Position numbers and translations under genes: made by a program. Positions 8,715-17,047 of a stretch of DNA of 64,000 nucleotides are shown one piece after another; position 1 is the first letter of the stretch, and the number at the start of each line of letters is the position of its first letter. The notes below the pieces were generated by a model. That model saw nothing but the letters and a program-made list of their open reading frames with translations, was not told the DNA's origin and ran no database searches. Source of the stretch: Ramlibacter tataouinensis (GTDB lineage: Bacteria > Pseudomonadota > Gammaproteobacteria > Burkholderiales > Burkholderiaceae_C). The stretch is from NCBI RefSeq assembly GCF_027941915.1, contig NZ_CP116009.1, positions 3,782,001 through 3,846,000 of the forward strand, read 5' to 3'.

Positions 8715-8739
8715 CCCGCTTCGTCATCCGCCGGCCCCC

Positions 8740-8765
8740 GTCATTCCCGCGAAGGCGGGAATCCA
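8740..8765. repeat. REP-like palindromic repeat, copy 1
   Basis: ATTCCCGC at 8743-8750 and GCGGGAAT at 8755-8762 are separated by GAAG and preceded by GTC. This family (GTCATTCCCGC...GCGGGAATCCA) is a widespread intergenic palindrome in proteobacteria. It lies between etfB and etfA. Confidence 0.7.
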
Positions 8766-8807
8766 CGCAGCGCGAGCGCATGAGCGCCGCAGGCGCGTTG
8801 CGCCGGA

Positions 8808-8828
8808 TCCTCCGCCTTTCGCGGAGGA
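8808..8828. repeat. Second hairpin in the etfB-etfA gap
   Basis: TCCTCCGC and GCGGAGGA form a perfect 8-bp stem with loop CTTTC. It continues the REP-like block begun at 8740 and is probably its second arm; such double hairpins can modulate the ratio of flanking gene products. Confidence 0.55.
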
Positions 8829-8874
8829 CGACGAAGTGAAGGCGGGCCGACTGCCCACATCAAGGAACAGATTC

Positions 8875-9807
8875 ATGACCTCCCTCGTCATCGCAGAACA
8901 CGACAATGCGTCCATCAAGGGCGCCACCCTCAACACCGTCACCGCGGCCGCGGCCTGTGGCGGCGACGTCCACGTGCTGGTGGCCGGCCACAACGCCGGC
9001 GAAGCGGCCAAGGCCGCCGCGCAGATCGCCGGCGTGGCCAAGGTGATCCACGCCGACGGCGAGCAGTTCGCCCACGGCCTGGCCGAGAACGTCGCGGCCC
9101 AGGTGCTGGCGATCGCCGGCAACTACAGCCACATCCTGTTCCCGGCCACCGCCAGCGGCAAGAACATCGCCCCGCGCGTGGCCGCCAAGCTGGACGTGGC
9201 CCAGGTCTCGGACATCACCAAGGTCGACAGCCCCGACACCTTCGAGCGCCCGATCTACGCCGGCAACGCCATCGCCATCGTGCAGAGCGCGGACCCGGTG
9301 AAGGTGATCACGGTGCGCACCACCGGCTTCGATGCCGCGCCGGCCAGCGGCGGCAGCGCCGCGGTGGAGAGCGCCAGCGCCGTGGCCGACAGCGGCAAGA
9401 GCCGCTTCGTCGGCCAGGAGATCGCCAAGAGCGACCGCCCCGAGCTGACCGCCGCCAAGATCATCGTCTCCGGCGGCCGCGCGCTCGGCTCGGCGGAGAA
9501 GTTCAACGAGGTGATCACGCCTCTGGCCGACAAGCTGGGTGCCGCCATCGGCGCCAGCCGCGCCGCGGTGGACGCCGGCTACGCGCCCAACGACCTGCAG
9601 GTCGGCCAGACCGGCAAGATCGTCGCGCCGCAGCTGTACATCGCCGCCGGCATCAGCGGCGCCATCCAGCACCTGGCCGGCATGAAGGACTCCAAGGTGA
9701 TCGTGGCGATCAACAAGGACCCCGAAGCGCCGATCTTCAGCGTCGCCGACTACGGGCTGGAGGCCGACCTGTTCCAGGCGGTGCCGGAGCTGGTGAAGGC
9801 GCTCTGA
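8875..9807 (+). CDS. etfA: Electron transfer flavoprotein alpha subunit
   Basis: A 310-residue FAD-binding large ETF subunit. The C-terminal FAD domain shows the family signature from [10 protein letters not shown] through [20 protein letters not shown] and [20 protein letters not shown] to [20 protein letters not shown]. The ATG at 8875 is chosen over an upstream in-frame codon because it begins the usual [11 protein letters not shown]. It forms the functional heterodimer with etfB upstream. Confidence 0.97.
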   Translation: MTSLVIAEHDNASIKGATLNTVTAAAACGGDVHVLVAGHNAGEAAKAAAQIAGVAKVIHADGEQFAHGLAENVAAQVLAIAGNYSHILFPATASGKNIAPRVAAKLDVAQVSDITKVDSPDTFERPIYAGNAIAIVQSADPVKVITVRTTGFDAAPASGGSAAVESASAVADSGKSRFVGQEIAKSDRPELTAAKIIVSGGRALGSAEKFNEVITPLADKLGAAIGASRAAVDAGYAPNDLQVGQTGKIVAPQLYIAAGISGAIQHLAGMKDSKVIVAINKDPEAPIFSVADYGLEADLFQAVPELVKAL

Positions 9808-9826
9808 GCGCAGCAAAGTACCGCGT

Positions 9827-9849
9827 CATCCCGGGCCTGGCCCGGGATG
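9827..9849. repeat. REP-like palindromic repeat, copy 2
   Basis: CATCCCGGGCC and GGCCCGGGATG form an 11-bp perfect stem with a single T between, directly between etfA and the acyl-CoA dehydrogenase gene. It belongs to the same GTCATCCCGG family as the copy at 32163. Confidence 0.65.
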
Positions 9850-9868
9850 GCGCCATCTGGAGACCGTG

Positions 9869-11689
9869 ATGACCTACCGCGCCCCCCTCAAGGACATGCT
9901 CTTCGACATCCGCCACCTGGCGCGGATCGACGAGATCGCCAGGCTGCCCGGCTTCGAGGAAGCCGGCTTCGACACCGCCCAGGCCGTGCTGGAGGAGTGC
10001 GCGAGGTTCAACCAGGAAGTGGTCGCGCCGCTCAACCGGCCGGGGGACCTGGAGCCCTCGAGCTGGAAGGACGGCCAGGTCAGCACCACGCCGGGGTTCA
10101 GCCAGGCCTACCGCCAGTACACCGAAGGCGGCTGGCAGGGCCTGCAGCACCCGGCCGACTTCGGCGGCCAGGGCCTGCCCAAGACCGTGGGCGCCGCCTG
10201 CAGCGAGATGCTCAACTCGGCCAACCTCAGCTTCGCCCTGTGCCCGCTGCTGACCGACGGCGCGATCGAGGCGCTGCTGACGGCCGGCTCCGACGACCTG
10301 AAGGCGATCTACCTGGCCAAGCTGGTGAGCGGCGAGTGGACCGGCACCATGAACCTGACCGAGCCGCAGGCCGGCAGCGACCTGGCGCTGGTGCGCAGCC
10401 GCGCCGAGCCGCAGCCCGACGGCACGTACAAGGTGTTCGGCACCAAGATCTTCATCACCTACGGCGAGCACGACATGGCCGAGAACATCGTCCACCTCGT
10501 GCTGGCGCGGGTGGCCGGTGCGCCGGAGGGCGTCAAGGGCATCAGCCTGTTCGTCGTGCCCAAGTTCCTGGTCAACCCGGACGGCTCGCTCGGCGCGCGC
10601 AACGACGTTCACTGCGTCAGCATCGAGCACAAGCTGGGCATCAAGGCCTCGCCGACGGCCGTGCTGCAGTACGGCGACGGAACGGCGGCGAGCAATGTGA
10701 ATGGCACCGGACCCGGTGCCGTGGGCTACCTGGTGGGCCAGGAGAACCGCGGCCTGGAGTACATGTTCATCATGATGAACGCGGCCCGCTATGCGGTGGG
10801 CGTGCAGGGCATCGCGATCGCCGAGCGCGCCTACCAGAAGGCCGCCGAGTACGCCAAGGAGCGCGTGCAGTCGCGGCCCGTCGACGGCTCGGTCAATGCC
10901 AGCGCGCCGATCGTGCACCACCCGGACGTGCGCCGCATGCTCATGACCATGCGCGCGCTCACCGAGGGCTGCCGTGCGATGGCCAGCGTGGCCGCCGCCG
11001 CCTACGACGCCGCGCACCACCACCCCGATGCGCAGGTGCGCCAGCAGAACCAGGCTTTCTACGAATTCATGGTGCCGCTGGTCAAGGGCTACAGCACCGA
11101 GATGAGCCTGGAAGTCACCTCGCTGGGCGTGCAGGTGCACGGCGGCATGGGCTTCATCGAGGAAACCGGCGCCGCCCAGTACTACCGCGACGCCCGCATC
11201 CTGCCGATCTACGAGGGCACGACGGCGATCCAGGCCAACGACCTGGTGGGCCGCAAGACCGCGCGCGACGGCGGCCAGGTGGCCAAGGCGATCGCCGGGC
11301 AGATCGAGCAGACCGAGGGTGAGCTGGCCAGCCGCGATTCGGCCGCGGCGCAGTCCGTGCTGCGGCGGCTGGCGGCGGCGCGCCAGGCCTTCCTCGACGT
11401 GGTCGACTTCATCGCCCGCGAGACCCGCGGCAACCCGAACGCGGCCTTCGCCGGGTCGGTGCCCTACCTGCTGCTGGCCGGCAACCTGGTGGCCGGCTGG
11501 CAGCTGGCGCGCTCGCTGCTGGTGGCCGAGGAGCTGGCGGCCCGCGGCGAGGACACCGCCTTCATGCAGGCCAAGATCGCCACCGCCCGCTTCTATGCGG
11601 AGCACATCCTGTCGCGTGCGCCGGCCGCCCGCGATGCCATCGTCGACGGCGCCGAGAGCGTGACCGCGATGGCGCTGGACGCTTTCTGA
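9869..11689 (+). CDS. Acyl-CoA dehydrogenase with C-terminal extension
   Basis: A 606-residue flavoenzyme of the long acyl-CoA dehydrogenase group with an extra C-terminal domain. MNLTEPQAGSDLALVR is the first ACAD signature, and VQVHGGMGFIEETGAAQYYR with ILPIYEGTTAIQANDLVGRK is the second, including the Glu of YEGT that serves as catalytic base in most members. A GTG lies just upstream in frame at 9866, but ATG 9869 is the likelier start. It directly follows etfBA, so electrons probably pass to that ETF. Chain-length preference cannot be read from the sequence. Confidence 0.95.
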   Translation: MTYRAPLKDMLFDIRHLARIDEIARLPGFEEAGFDTAQAVLEECARFNQEVVAPLNRPGDLEPSSWKDGQVSTTPGFSQAYRQYTEGGWQGLQHPADFGGQGLPKTVGAACSEMLNSANLSFALCPLLTDGAIEALLTAGSDDLKAIYLAKLVSGEWTGTMNLTEPQAGSDLALVRSRAEPQPDGTYKVFGTKIFITYGEHDMAENIVHLVLARVAGAPEGVKGISLFVVPKFLVNPDGSLGARNDVHCVSIEHKLGIKASPTAVLQYGDGTAASNVNGTGPGAVGYLVGQENRGLEYMFIMMNAARYAVGVQGIAIAERAYQKAAEYAKERVQSRPVDGSVNASAPIVHHPDVRRMLMTMRALTEGCRAMASVAAAAYDAAHHHPDAQVRQQNQAFYEFMVPLVKGYSTEMSLEVTSLGVQVHGGMGFIEETGAAQYYRDARILPIYEGTTAIQANDLVGRKTARDGGQVAKAIAGQIEQTEGELASRDSAAAQSVLRRLAAARQAFLDVVDFIARETRGNPNAAFAGSVPYLLLAGNLVAGWQLARSLLVAEELAARGEDTAFMQAKIATARFYAEHILSRAPAARDAIVDGAESVTAMALDAF

Positions 11690-11705
11690 CCGACGAAGGA
11701 GACCC

Positions 11706-12671
11706 ATGTCGCGCCTGCCCCCCGCCCTGCAAAACCTTTCGCTGCCGGTGATCGGCTCGCCGCTGTTCATCATCAGCAACCCCAAGCTGGTCATCGAGCA
11801 GTGCAAGGCGGGGATCATCGGCGCCATGCCGGCGCTCAACGCCCGGCCGGCCTCGCAGCTGGACGAGTGGCTGCACGAGATCACCGAGACGCTGGCGGCG
11901 TGGAACCGCCAGCACCCGGACCGGCCGGCCGCGCCGTTCGCCATCAACCAGATCGTGCACAAGAGCAACGACCGGCTCGAGCACGACATGGAGATGGTGG
12001 TCAGGCACAAGGTGCCGGTGATCATCACCTCGCTGGGCGCGCGCACCGACGTCAACGACGCGATCCACGGCTACGGCGGCGTGGTGCTGCACGACGTGAT
12101 CAACAACACCTTCGCGCGCAAGGCGGTGGAGAAGGGCGCCGACGGCCTGATCGCGGTGGCGGCCGGCGCCGGCGGCCATGCCGGCACCAAGAGCCCGTTC
12201 GCGCTGGTGCAGGAGATCCGCGAGTGGTTCGACGGCCCGCTGGCGCTGTCCGGCGCCATCGCCACCGGCGGTGCGGTGCTGGCGGCCCAGGCCATGGGCG
12301 CCGACTTCGCCTACATCGGCTCGGCCTTCATCGCCACCGAGGAGGCGCGCGCCTCGGACGCCTACAAGCAGGCCATCGTCGAGGGCACCAGCGACGACAT
12401 CGTGTACTCGAGCCTGTTCACCGGGGTGCACGGCAACTACCTCAAGCCCTCGATCCGCAACGCCGGCCTGGACCCGGACAACCTGCCCGAGAGCGACCCC
12501 AGCAAGATGGATTTCGGCGGCGGCGAGAGCGCCAAGAAAGCCTGGAAGGACATCTGGGGCTGCGGCCAGGGCATCGGCGCGGTGCACCAGGTCAGCACGG
12601 CGGCCGCCTTCATCGCGAAGCTGAAGCAGGAGTACGCCCGGGCCCGCGAACGGGTCGGCGTGCCCGCCTGA
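11706..12671 (+). CDS. Nitronate monooxygenase-type flavin oxidoreductase
   Basis: A 321-residue FMN TIM-barrel protein of the NAD(P)H-dependent flavin oxidoreductase/nitronate monooxygenase family. Typical features are the N-terminal LPVIGSPLFIISNPKLVIEQ, the central AAGAGGHAGTKSPFAL (catalytic His of the GHAG/GGH motif), and SGAIATGGAVLAAQAMGADF with YIGSAFIATEEA for FMN phosphate binding. GAAGGAG precedes the ATG and the gap from the acyl-CoA dehydrogenase is 16 bases, so it belongs to the same operon. Its true substrate may be an acyl-CoA or nitronate by-product rather than nitropropane. Confidence 0.9.
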   Translation: MSRLPPALQNLSLPVIGSPLFIISNPKLVIEQCKAGIIGAMPALNARPASQLDEWLHEITETLAAWNRQHPDRPAAPFAINQIVHKSNDRLEHDMEMVVRHKVPVIITSLGARTDVNDAIHGYGGVVLHDVINNTFARKAVEKGADGLIAVAAGAGGHAGTKSPFALVQEIREWFDGPLALSGAIATGGAVLAAQAMGADFAYIGSAFIATEEARASDAYKQAIVEGTSDDIVYSSLFTGVHGNYLKPSIRNAGLDPDNLPESDPSKMDFGGGESAKKAWKDIWGCGQGIGAVHQVSTAAAFIAKLKQEYARARERVGVPA

Positions 12672-12680
12672 GCCGGCCGG

Positions 12681-13727
12681 TCAGGGCCGGTGCACGGAAG
12701 CGGCCGGCGGCGCCGCTTCGCCGGCCCCGTAGCTCAGCTCCCGCGCCGGTCCCCAGAACACCCGGTACATGTAGATCGTGTAGGCGGTGATCACCGGGAA
12801 CGTGATCGCCGTGCCGATGAAGCTGAACACCAGCGAGTCGGTCGAGGCGGCGGCCTGCCAGACCGTCAGCCGGTCGATCACGATGTACGGGTACAGGCTG
12901 TAGGCCAGGCCCAGGAAGGCCATCACGAAGATCAGCACGGTGCTGGCGAACACGATCCAGCCGTAGCCGGCGGCCACCACGTTCGGCCGCTGGATCACGT
13001 GCCAGGCCGCATAGAAGGCCGCGGCGCAGGCCACCGGGATCGGCAGCAGCCCGATCAGTTGCGGCATGTCGAACCAGCGCTCGAACACGGTCTGGCTCAT
13101 CACCGGTGTCGCCAGCGAGATGCCCACCAGCGCCAGCCCCATCGGCCACAGCACCTTGCGCGCCCAGCCGACGGCCCGGGCCCGCAGCTCGCCTTCGGTC
13201 TTCATGATCAGCCAGCCCGATCCCATCATCGCGTAGGCGGTGGGCAGCGTCAGCGCGATGCCGGCGGCGAAGGCCAGCGACCAGCGGTCGCGATCGAAGC
13301 CCACCAGGTAGCTGCCCAGCATCCATCCCTGCGCGGCAGCCGCCATCAGCGAGCCGATGGCGAACAGCCGGTTCCACAAGGCCTTGTGGTGGTCGCGCGC
13401 CTTGACCCGGAAGTCGAACGACACGCCGCGCAGGATCAGGCCCAGCAGCATGATCGCCACCGGCAGGTACAGGCTGCTGAGCACCAGCCCCTGCGCCTGC
13501 GGGAAGGCCATCAGCAGCACGCCCACGCCCAGCACCAGCCAGGTCTCGTTGGCGTCCCAGAACGGACCGATGCTGGAGACCATCACGTCCTTCTGCTCGT
13601 CGCTGGCGAACGGCAGCAGCAGGCCGACACCGAGGTCGTAGCCGTCCAGCACCACGTAGACCAGCAGCGCCAGGCCCATCACGCCCATGAAGAACAGCGG
13701 CAGCAGCGTCGCCCAGTCGATGTCCAT
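12681..13727 (-). CDS. cydB: Cytochrome bd ubiquinol oxidase subunit II
   Basis: A 348-residue membrane protein with eight or nine hydrophobic segments. The N-terminus, LLPLFFMGVMGLALLVYVVL then DGYDLGVGLLLPF, is the CydB signature. The start is ATG 13727, preceded by AAGGAG; the open frame further upstream is antisense noise over cydA. The gap from cydA is only 11 bases. There is no cydX-type small gene downstream, where the convergent nitronate monooxygenase gene ends 9 bases away. Confidence 0.96.
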   Translation of the reverse strand: MDIDWATLLPLFFMGVMGLALLVYVVLDGYDLGVGLLLPFASDEQKDVMVSSIGPFWDANETWLVLGVGVLLMAFPQAQGLVLSSLYLPVAIMLLGLILRGVSFDFRVKARDHHKALWNRLFAIGSLMAAAAQGWMLGSYLVGFDRDRWSLAFAAGIALTLPTAYAMMGSGWLIMKTEGELRARAVGWARKVLWPMGLALVGISLATPVMSQTVFERWFDMPQLIGLLPIPVACAAAFYAAWHVIQRPNVVAAGYGWIVFASTVLIFVMAFLGLAYSLYPYIVIDRLTVWQAAASTDSLVFSFIGTAITFPVITAYTIYMYRVFWGPARELSYGAGEAAPPAASVHRP

Positions 13728-13738
13728 GGCGGTCTCCT

Positions 13739-15124
13739 TCAGGCGCGGCCGCCGATCGGGGTGCCGGGGCGCGCACCCTGCGGCGTGGGCGGCGGCTGCT
13801 GCGCCGGGTGGGTGGTCATGTACATCAGCACCGCCACGTAGGCGACCAGCAGGAAGGCGTACAGCAGCAGGTAGCCCACCAGCGTCGAGAGCACCACGCC
13901 GGGCGGGTGCGGCGCCACCAGGTCGGCCGTGCGCAGCACGCCGTACACCATGAAGGGCTGGCGGCCGATCTCGGTGACCCACCAGCCGGCCAGCGTGGCG
14001 ACCCAGCCCGAGAAGGTCATGGCCGTCAGCACGCGCAACTGCCAGCGCGACAGCGGCATCGGCTGGCCGGTGTCGAGCCGCCTTCGCCAGTAGGTCAGCG
14101 CCATCCACCAGGACACCGCCAGCATCAGCACGCCCACGCCCACCATGACACGGAAGCTCCAGAACACCGGCGCCACCGGCGGGTGGGCGTCGGGGAACTC
14201 GTTCAGGCCCTTGATCTCGGCGTCCGCGTCGTGCGCCAGGATCAGGCTGGCGAGCTTGGGCACCATGACGGCGTACTCGGTGCGGCGCTCGGCTTCGTTC
14301 GGAAAGCCGAACAGCGTGAGCGCGGCGCCCTTTTCGGTGTGCCAGATGCCCTCGAGGGCGGCGATCTTGGCCGGCTGGTGCTCCAGCGTGTTCAGGCCAT
14401 GCAGGTCACCGGCGAGGATCTGCAGCGGCACGGCCACCGCGGCCACCGCGATCGAGGTCCGCAGGGCCAGCGCGCTGCCGGCGTTGGCGGCGCGGCGCAG
14501 GTACTGGTACGCCGACAGCCCCGCGATCAGGAACGACGCCGTCAGCGTGGACGCCAGCAGCATGTGCGCCAGCCGGTAGGGGAAGGACGGGTTGAAGATC
14601 ACCTGCCACCAGCTGTCGACATGCACCACGCCGTCGACGATGCTGTGGCCGGTGGGCGTCTGCATCCAGGAGTTCAGGCTCAGGATCCAGAAGGCCGACA
14701 GCGTGGTGCCGCCCGCCACCATCAGCGAGGCGAACAGGTGCGTGCGGTCCGACACCCGGCTGCGCCCGAACAGCATGATCCCGAGGAAGGTGGCTTCCAG
14801 GAAGAACGCGCTGAGGATCTCGTAGCCGAGCAGCGGCCCGGCGATGTTGCCGGCCCGCTCCAGGTAGCCCGGCCAGTTGGTGCCGAACTGGAAGCTCATG
14901 GTGACCCCGGTCACCACCCCCAGGGCGAAGCTGAGCGCGAACACCTTGGTCCACAGGTAGTACGCCTCTTCCCAGTGCTGCTCGCCCGCTCGGCCGTGGG
15001 CGGCGTTGCCGCGCACCCGGAAATACACCAGGAACCAGGCCAGCGCGATGTTGATGGCCGGGAACAGGATGTGGAAGCTGATGTTGGCGCCGAACTGGAT
15101 GCGCGAGAGCAGCAGGGTGTCCAT
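13739..15124 (-). CDS. cydA: Cytochrome bd ubiquinol oxidase subunit I, short Q-loop type
   Basis: A 461-residue haem-bearing subunit of a quinol oxidase. His18 in ANISFHILFPAIN matches the haem b595 ligand; GPLLGYEILSAFFLEATFLG carries the conserved Glu pair, and GRQPFMVYGVLRTADLV is the hallmark near the C-terminal quinol site. At 461 residues it is clearly shorter than E. coli CydA (about 522), which fits the short Q-loop, cyanide-insensitive (CioA-like) group. The start is ATG 15124. The divergent radical SAM gene begins about 135 bases away. Confidence 0.96.
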   Translation of the reverse strand: MDTLLLSRIQFGANISFHILFPAINIALAWFLVYFRVRGNAAHGRAGEQHWEEAYYLWTKVFALSFALGVVTGVTMSFQFGTNWPGYLERAGNIAGPLLGYEILSAFFLEATFLGIMLFGRSRVSDRTHLFASLMVAGGTTLSAFWILSLNSWMQTPTGHSIVDGVVHVDSWWQVIFNPSFPYRLAHMLLASTLTASFLIAGLSAYQYLRRAANAGSALALRTSIAVAAVAVPLQILAGDLHGLNTLEHQPAKIAALEGIWHTEKGAALTLFGFPNEAERRTEYAVMVPKLASLILAHDADAEIKGLNEFPDAHPPVAPVFWSFRVMVGVGVLMLAVSWWMALTYWRRRLDTGQPMPLSRWQLRVLTAMTFSGWVATLAGWWVTEIGRQPFMVYGVLRTADLVAPHPPGVVLSTLVGYLLLYAFLLVAYVAVLMYMTTHPAQQPPPTPQGARPGTPIGGRA

Positions 15125-15240
15125 GGGATGGGGTCCTTCCGGCTCGGGGCAGGCCGTGCGACAGCGTAGGCGCATTCGCGTCCCGCGTGGCGTGATGGCC
15201 AGCCCGGCCATGGCGCGACACTTGTGCGTCCGCCGGAAAA

Positions 15241-15256
15241 CTGTATGAAAATACAG
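15241..15256 (+). promoter_or_regulatory. LexA (SOS) box
   Basis: CTGTATGAAAATACAG matches the CTG-N10-CAG LexA consensus with the preferred CTGT...ACAG ends and an AT-rich core. It ends 3 bases before the ATG at 15260 of the radical SAM gene, so bound LexA would block transcription or initiation directly. It is inferred to put that gene under SOS control; it could also affect the divergent cydA. Confidence 0.75.
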
Positions 15257-15259
15257 TGC

Positions 15260-16342
15260 ATGGCCGACCACCGCATCCCCGTCGAGGCGATCAAGGGCCG
15301 TGGCACGGCCACCCGCCACCCGCACCGGTTCGAGCGCGAGCAGCGCGAGGCCTTCGACGACGGCTGGGATGCCGCCATCGAAGACGGCGCGCCGTTGCCG
15401 CCGGCCACCGAGGTGATCTGGGAAGACCCGCGCAGCGCCGTCGGCCAGGTCGATTCGCCCGACGTGTACTTCGACCGCTCCCTGAACCCGTACCGCGGCT
15501 GCGAGCACGGCTGCATCTACTGCTACGCGCGCCCCACCCACAGCTACCTGAACCTGTCGCCCGGGCTGGATTTCGAGACCAAGATCATCGCCAAGCGCGG
15601 CATCGCCGAGGTGCTGCGGCGCGAGCTGTCAAGGCCGAAGTACCAGCCGCGCATGATCGCCATCGGCACCGCCACCGACTGCTACCAGCCGGTGGAACGC
15701 GAGCTGCGCCTGACGCGCTCGGTGATCGAGGTGCTGCACGAGACCGACCATCCGTTCTCGCTGGTCACCAAGTCGAGCGGGGTCGAGCGCGACCTCGACC
15801 TGATCGCCCCAATGGCGCACCGCAAGCTCGCGGCGGTGTACGTCACCATCACCACGCTCGATGCGCAGCTGGCCCGCCAGCTGGAGCCGCGCGCCGCCGC
15901 CCCGCACCGGCGCTTGCGCCTGCTGCGCACGCTGGCCGAGCACGGCGTGCCGTGCGGCGTCAGCCTGGCGCCGCAGATCCCGTTCCTGACCGACGACATG
16001 GAGCAGGTGCTGGAAGCCGCCTGGGACGCCGGCGCGCGCAGCGCCTTCTACCACGTGCTACGGCTGCCCTGGGAGGTGGCGCCGCTGTTCCGCCAGTGGC
16101 TCGAACTGCACTACCCGCAGCGGGCCCAGCGCGTGATGGCACGCGTGCAGGACATGCGCGGCGGCAAGGACTACGACGCCGACTTCGCCACGCGCATGAA
16201 AGGCAGCGGCCCCTGGGCCGAGCTGCTGGCACAGCGCTTCCGCAAGGCGACGCAGCGGCTGGGGTTCAACCGCGAGCGGATCGAGATGGACATGGGGCTG
16301 TTCCGCCCGCCGTCGCCGCCGGGCCAGGGGTGCCTGTTCTGA
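15260..16342 (+). CDS. PA0069/Rv2578c-like radical SAM protein
   Basis: A 360-residue radical SAM protein distantly like spore photoproduct lyase. The 4Fe-4S motif is CEHGCIYCYARPTH (Cys-x3-Cys-x2-Cys) at about residues 76-89, preceded by SLNPYRGC. IKGRGTATRHPHRFE and DDGWD at the N-terminus are typical of the PA0069 family. An ATG at 15245 lies inside the LexA box, so 15260 is preferred, although no clear ribosome-binding site supports either. The Mycobacterium homologue Rv2578c is, as I recall, among the DNA-damage-induced genes with an SOS box, so a repair role is plausible. The reaction is unknown. Confidence 0.88.
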   Translation: MADHRIPVEAIKGRGTATRHPHRFEREQREAFDDGWDAAIEDGAPLPPATEVIWEDPRSAVGQVDSPDVYFDRSLNPYRGCEHGCIYCYARPTHSYLNLSPGLDFETKIIAKRGIAEVLRRELSRPKYQPRMIAIGTATDCYQPVERELRLTRSVIEVLHETDHPFSLVTKSSGVERDLDLIAPMAHRKLAAVYVTITTLDAQLARQLEPRAAAPHRRLRLLRTLAEHGVPCGVSLAPQIPFLTDDMEQVLEAAWDAGARSAFYHVLRLPWEVAPLFRQWLELHYPQRAQRVMARVQDMRGGKDYDADFATRMKGSGPWAELLAQRFRKATQRLGFNRERIEMDMGLFRPPSPPGQGCLF

Positions 16343-16345
16343 GGC

Positions 16346-16909
16346 TCAGGCCGTGGCGTAGAGCACGGCGAAGCCGCAGGCGAACACCAGCGCCCAGGTC
16401 ACCAGCCCCGCCAGGTTGGTGCGGAACTGCTCGGAGCCGGCCAGGCGCCGCAGCTGGACGTTCCAGAGGTAGATCACCGGTATGCCGCCCAGCAGCACCA
16501 GCAGGGTGGGCACCTGCCAGCGGAACAGGCTGGCCCAGGTCGGCAGCAGGGTGGACAGCCGCAGGGCGGGATCGGCCAGCTGGCGCGCCGGGATGTCCTG
16601 GGTCAGGACGCCGCCGGCCAGCAGCGCGCCGAACAGCAGCACGCCGGTGGCCGCGAGCTTGAAGGTGCGGCGCCAGCCGAACAGGCTGAGCGCGGAACCG
16701 GCGGCGCCTGACAGCGCCAGCGCCGACCCGGCAGCGGGCAGCGCGTCCTGGCCGCCGGTGGCCAGCGCCTGCCAGAACCACACGTTGCTGGCCAGCCCGA
16801 CCCAGCCCGCCACGATCGTCACCGCCCAGCCGGGATGCAGCGCCAGCCGCGCCTCCCCCGGGGTCAGGATGGAGTGGTAGCCGGTCGATCTGAACAGCTT
16901 CAGCGACAT
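16346..16909 (-). CDS. Orphan EptA-like N-terminal membrane domain protein
   Basis: A 187-residue protein with about five membrane segments (near residues 28-50, 60-78, 84-102, 132-150 and 164-184). The order, the VLTQDIPARQLADP segment and the LLVLLGGIPVIYLWNVQLR helix resemble the N-terminal membrane domain of lipid A phosphoethanolamine transferases (EptA/DUF1705). The periplasmic sulfatase-fold catalytic domain is completely absent: the gene ends 4 bases before the convergent radical SAM gene. It is either a truncated relic or a genuine short membrane protein; the long intact frame favours the latter. Confidence 0.65.
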   Translation of the reverse strand: MSLKLFRSTGYHSILTPGEARLALHPGWAVTIVAGWVGLASNVWFWQALATGGQDALPAAGSALALSGAAGSALSLFGWRRTFKLAATGVLLFGALLAGGVLTQDIPARQLADPALRLSTLLPTWASLFRWQVPTLLVLLGGIPVIYLWNVQLRRLAGSEQFRTNLAGLVTWALVFACGFAVLYATA

Positions 16910-17047
16910 CCCGCCATTGTGGCGGGCGGGCTTGCGGCAGCCAATGGTGTTGTCGCGTTGGGAGGACAGTGCGCAGGCAAACGTCGGCAGGAAGGCCCGG
17001 ATGCCTGGACGCCAGACTTCCGGATTCCCTGCCTCCCGGGCTCCCTG

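Noticed and set aside
9737..12055. 772-codon reverse open frame
   Set aside because: Antisense to the acyl-CoA dehydrogenase gene, no motifs, no ribosome-binding site.
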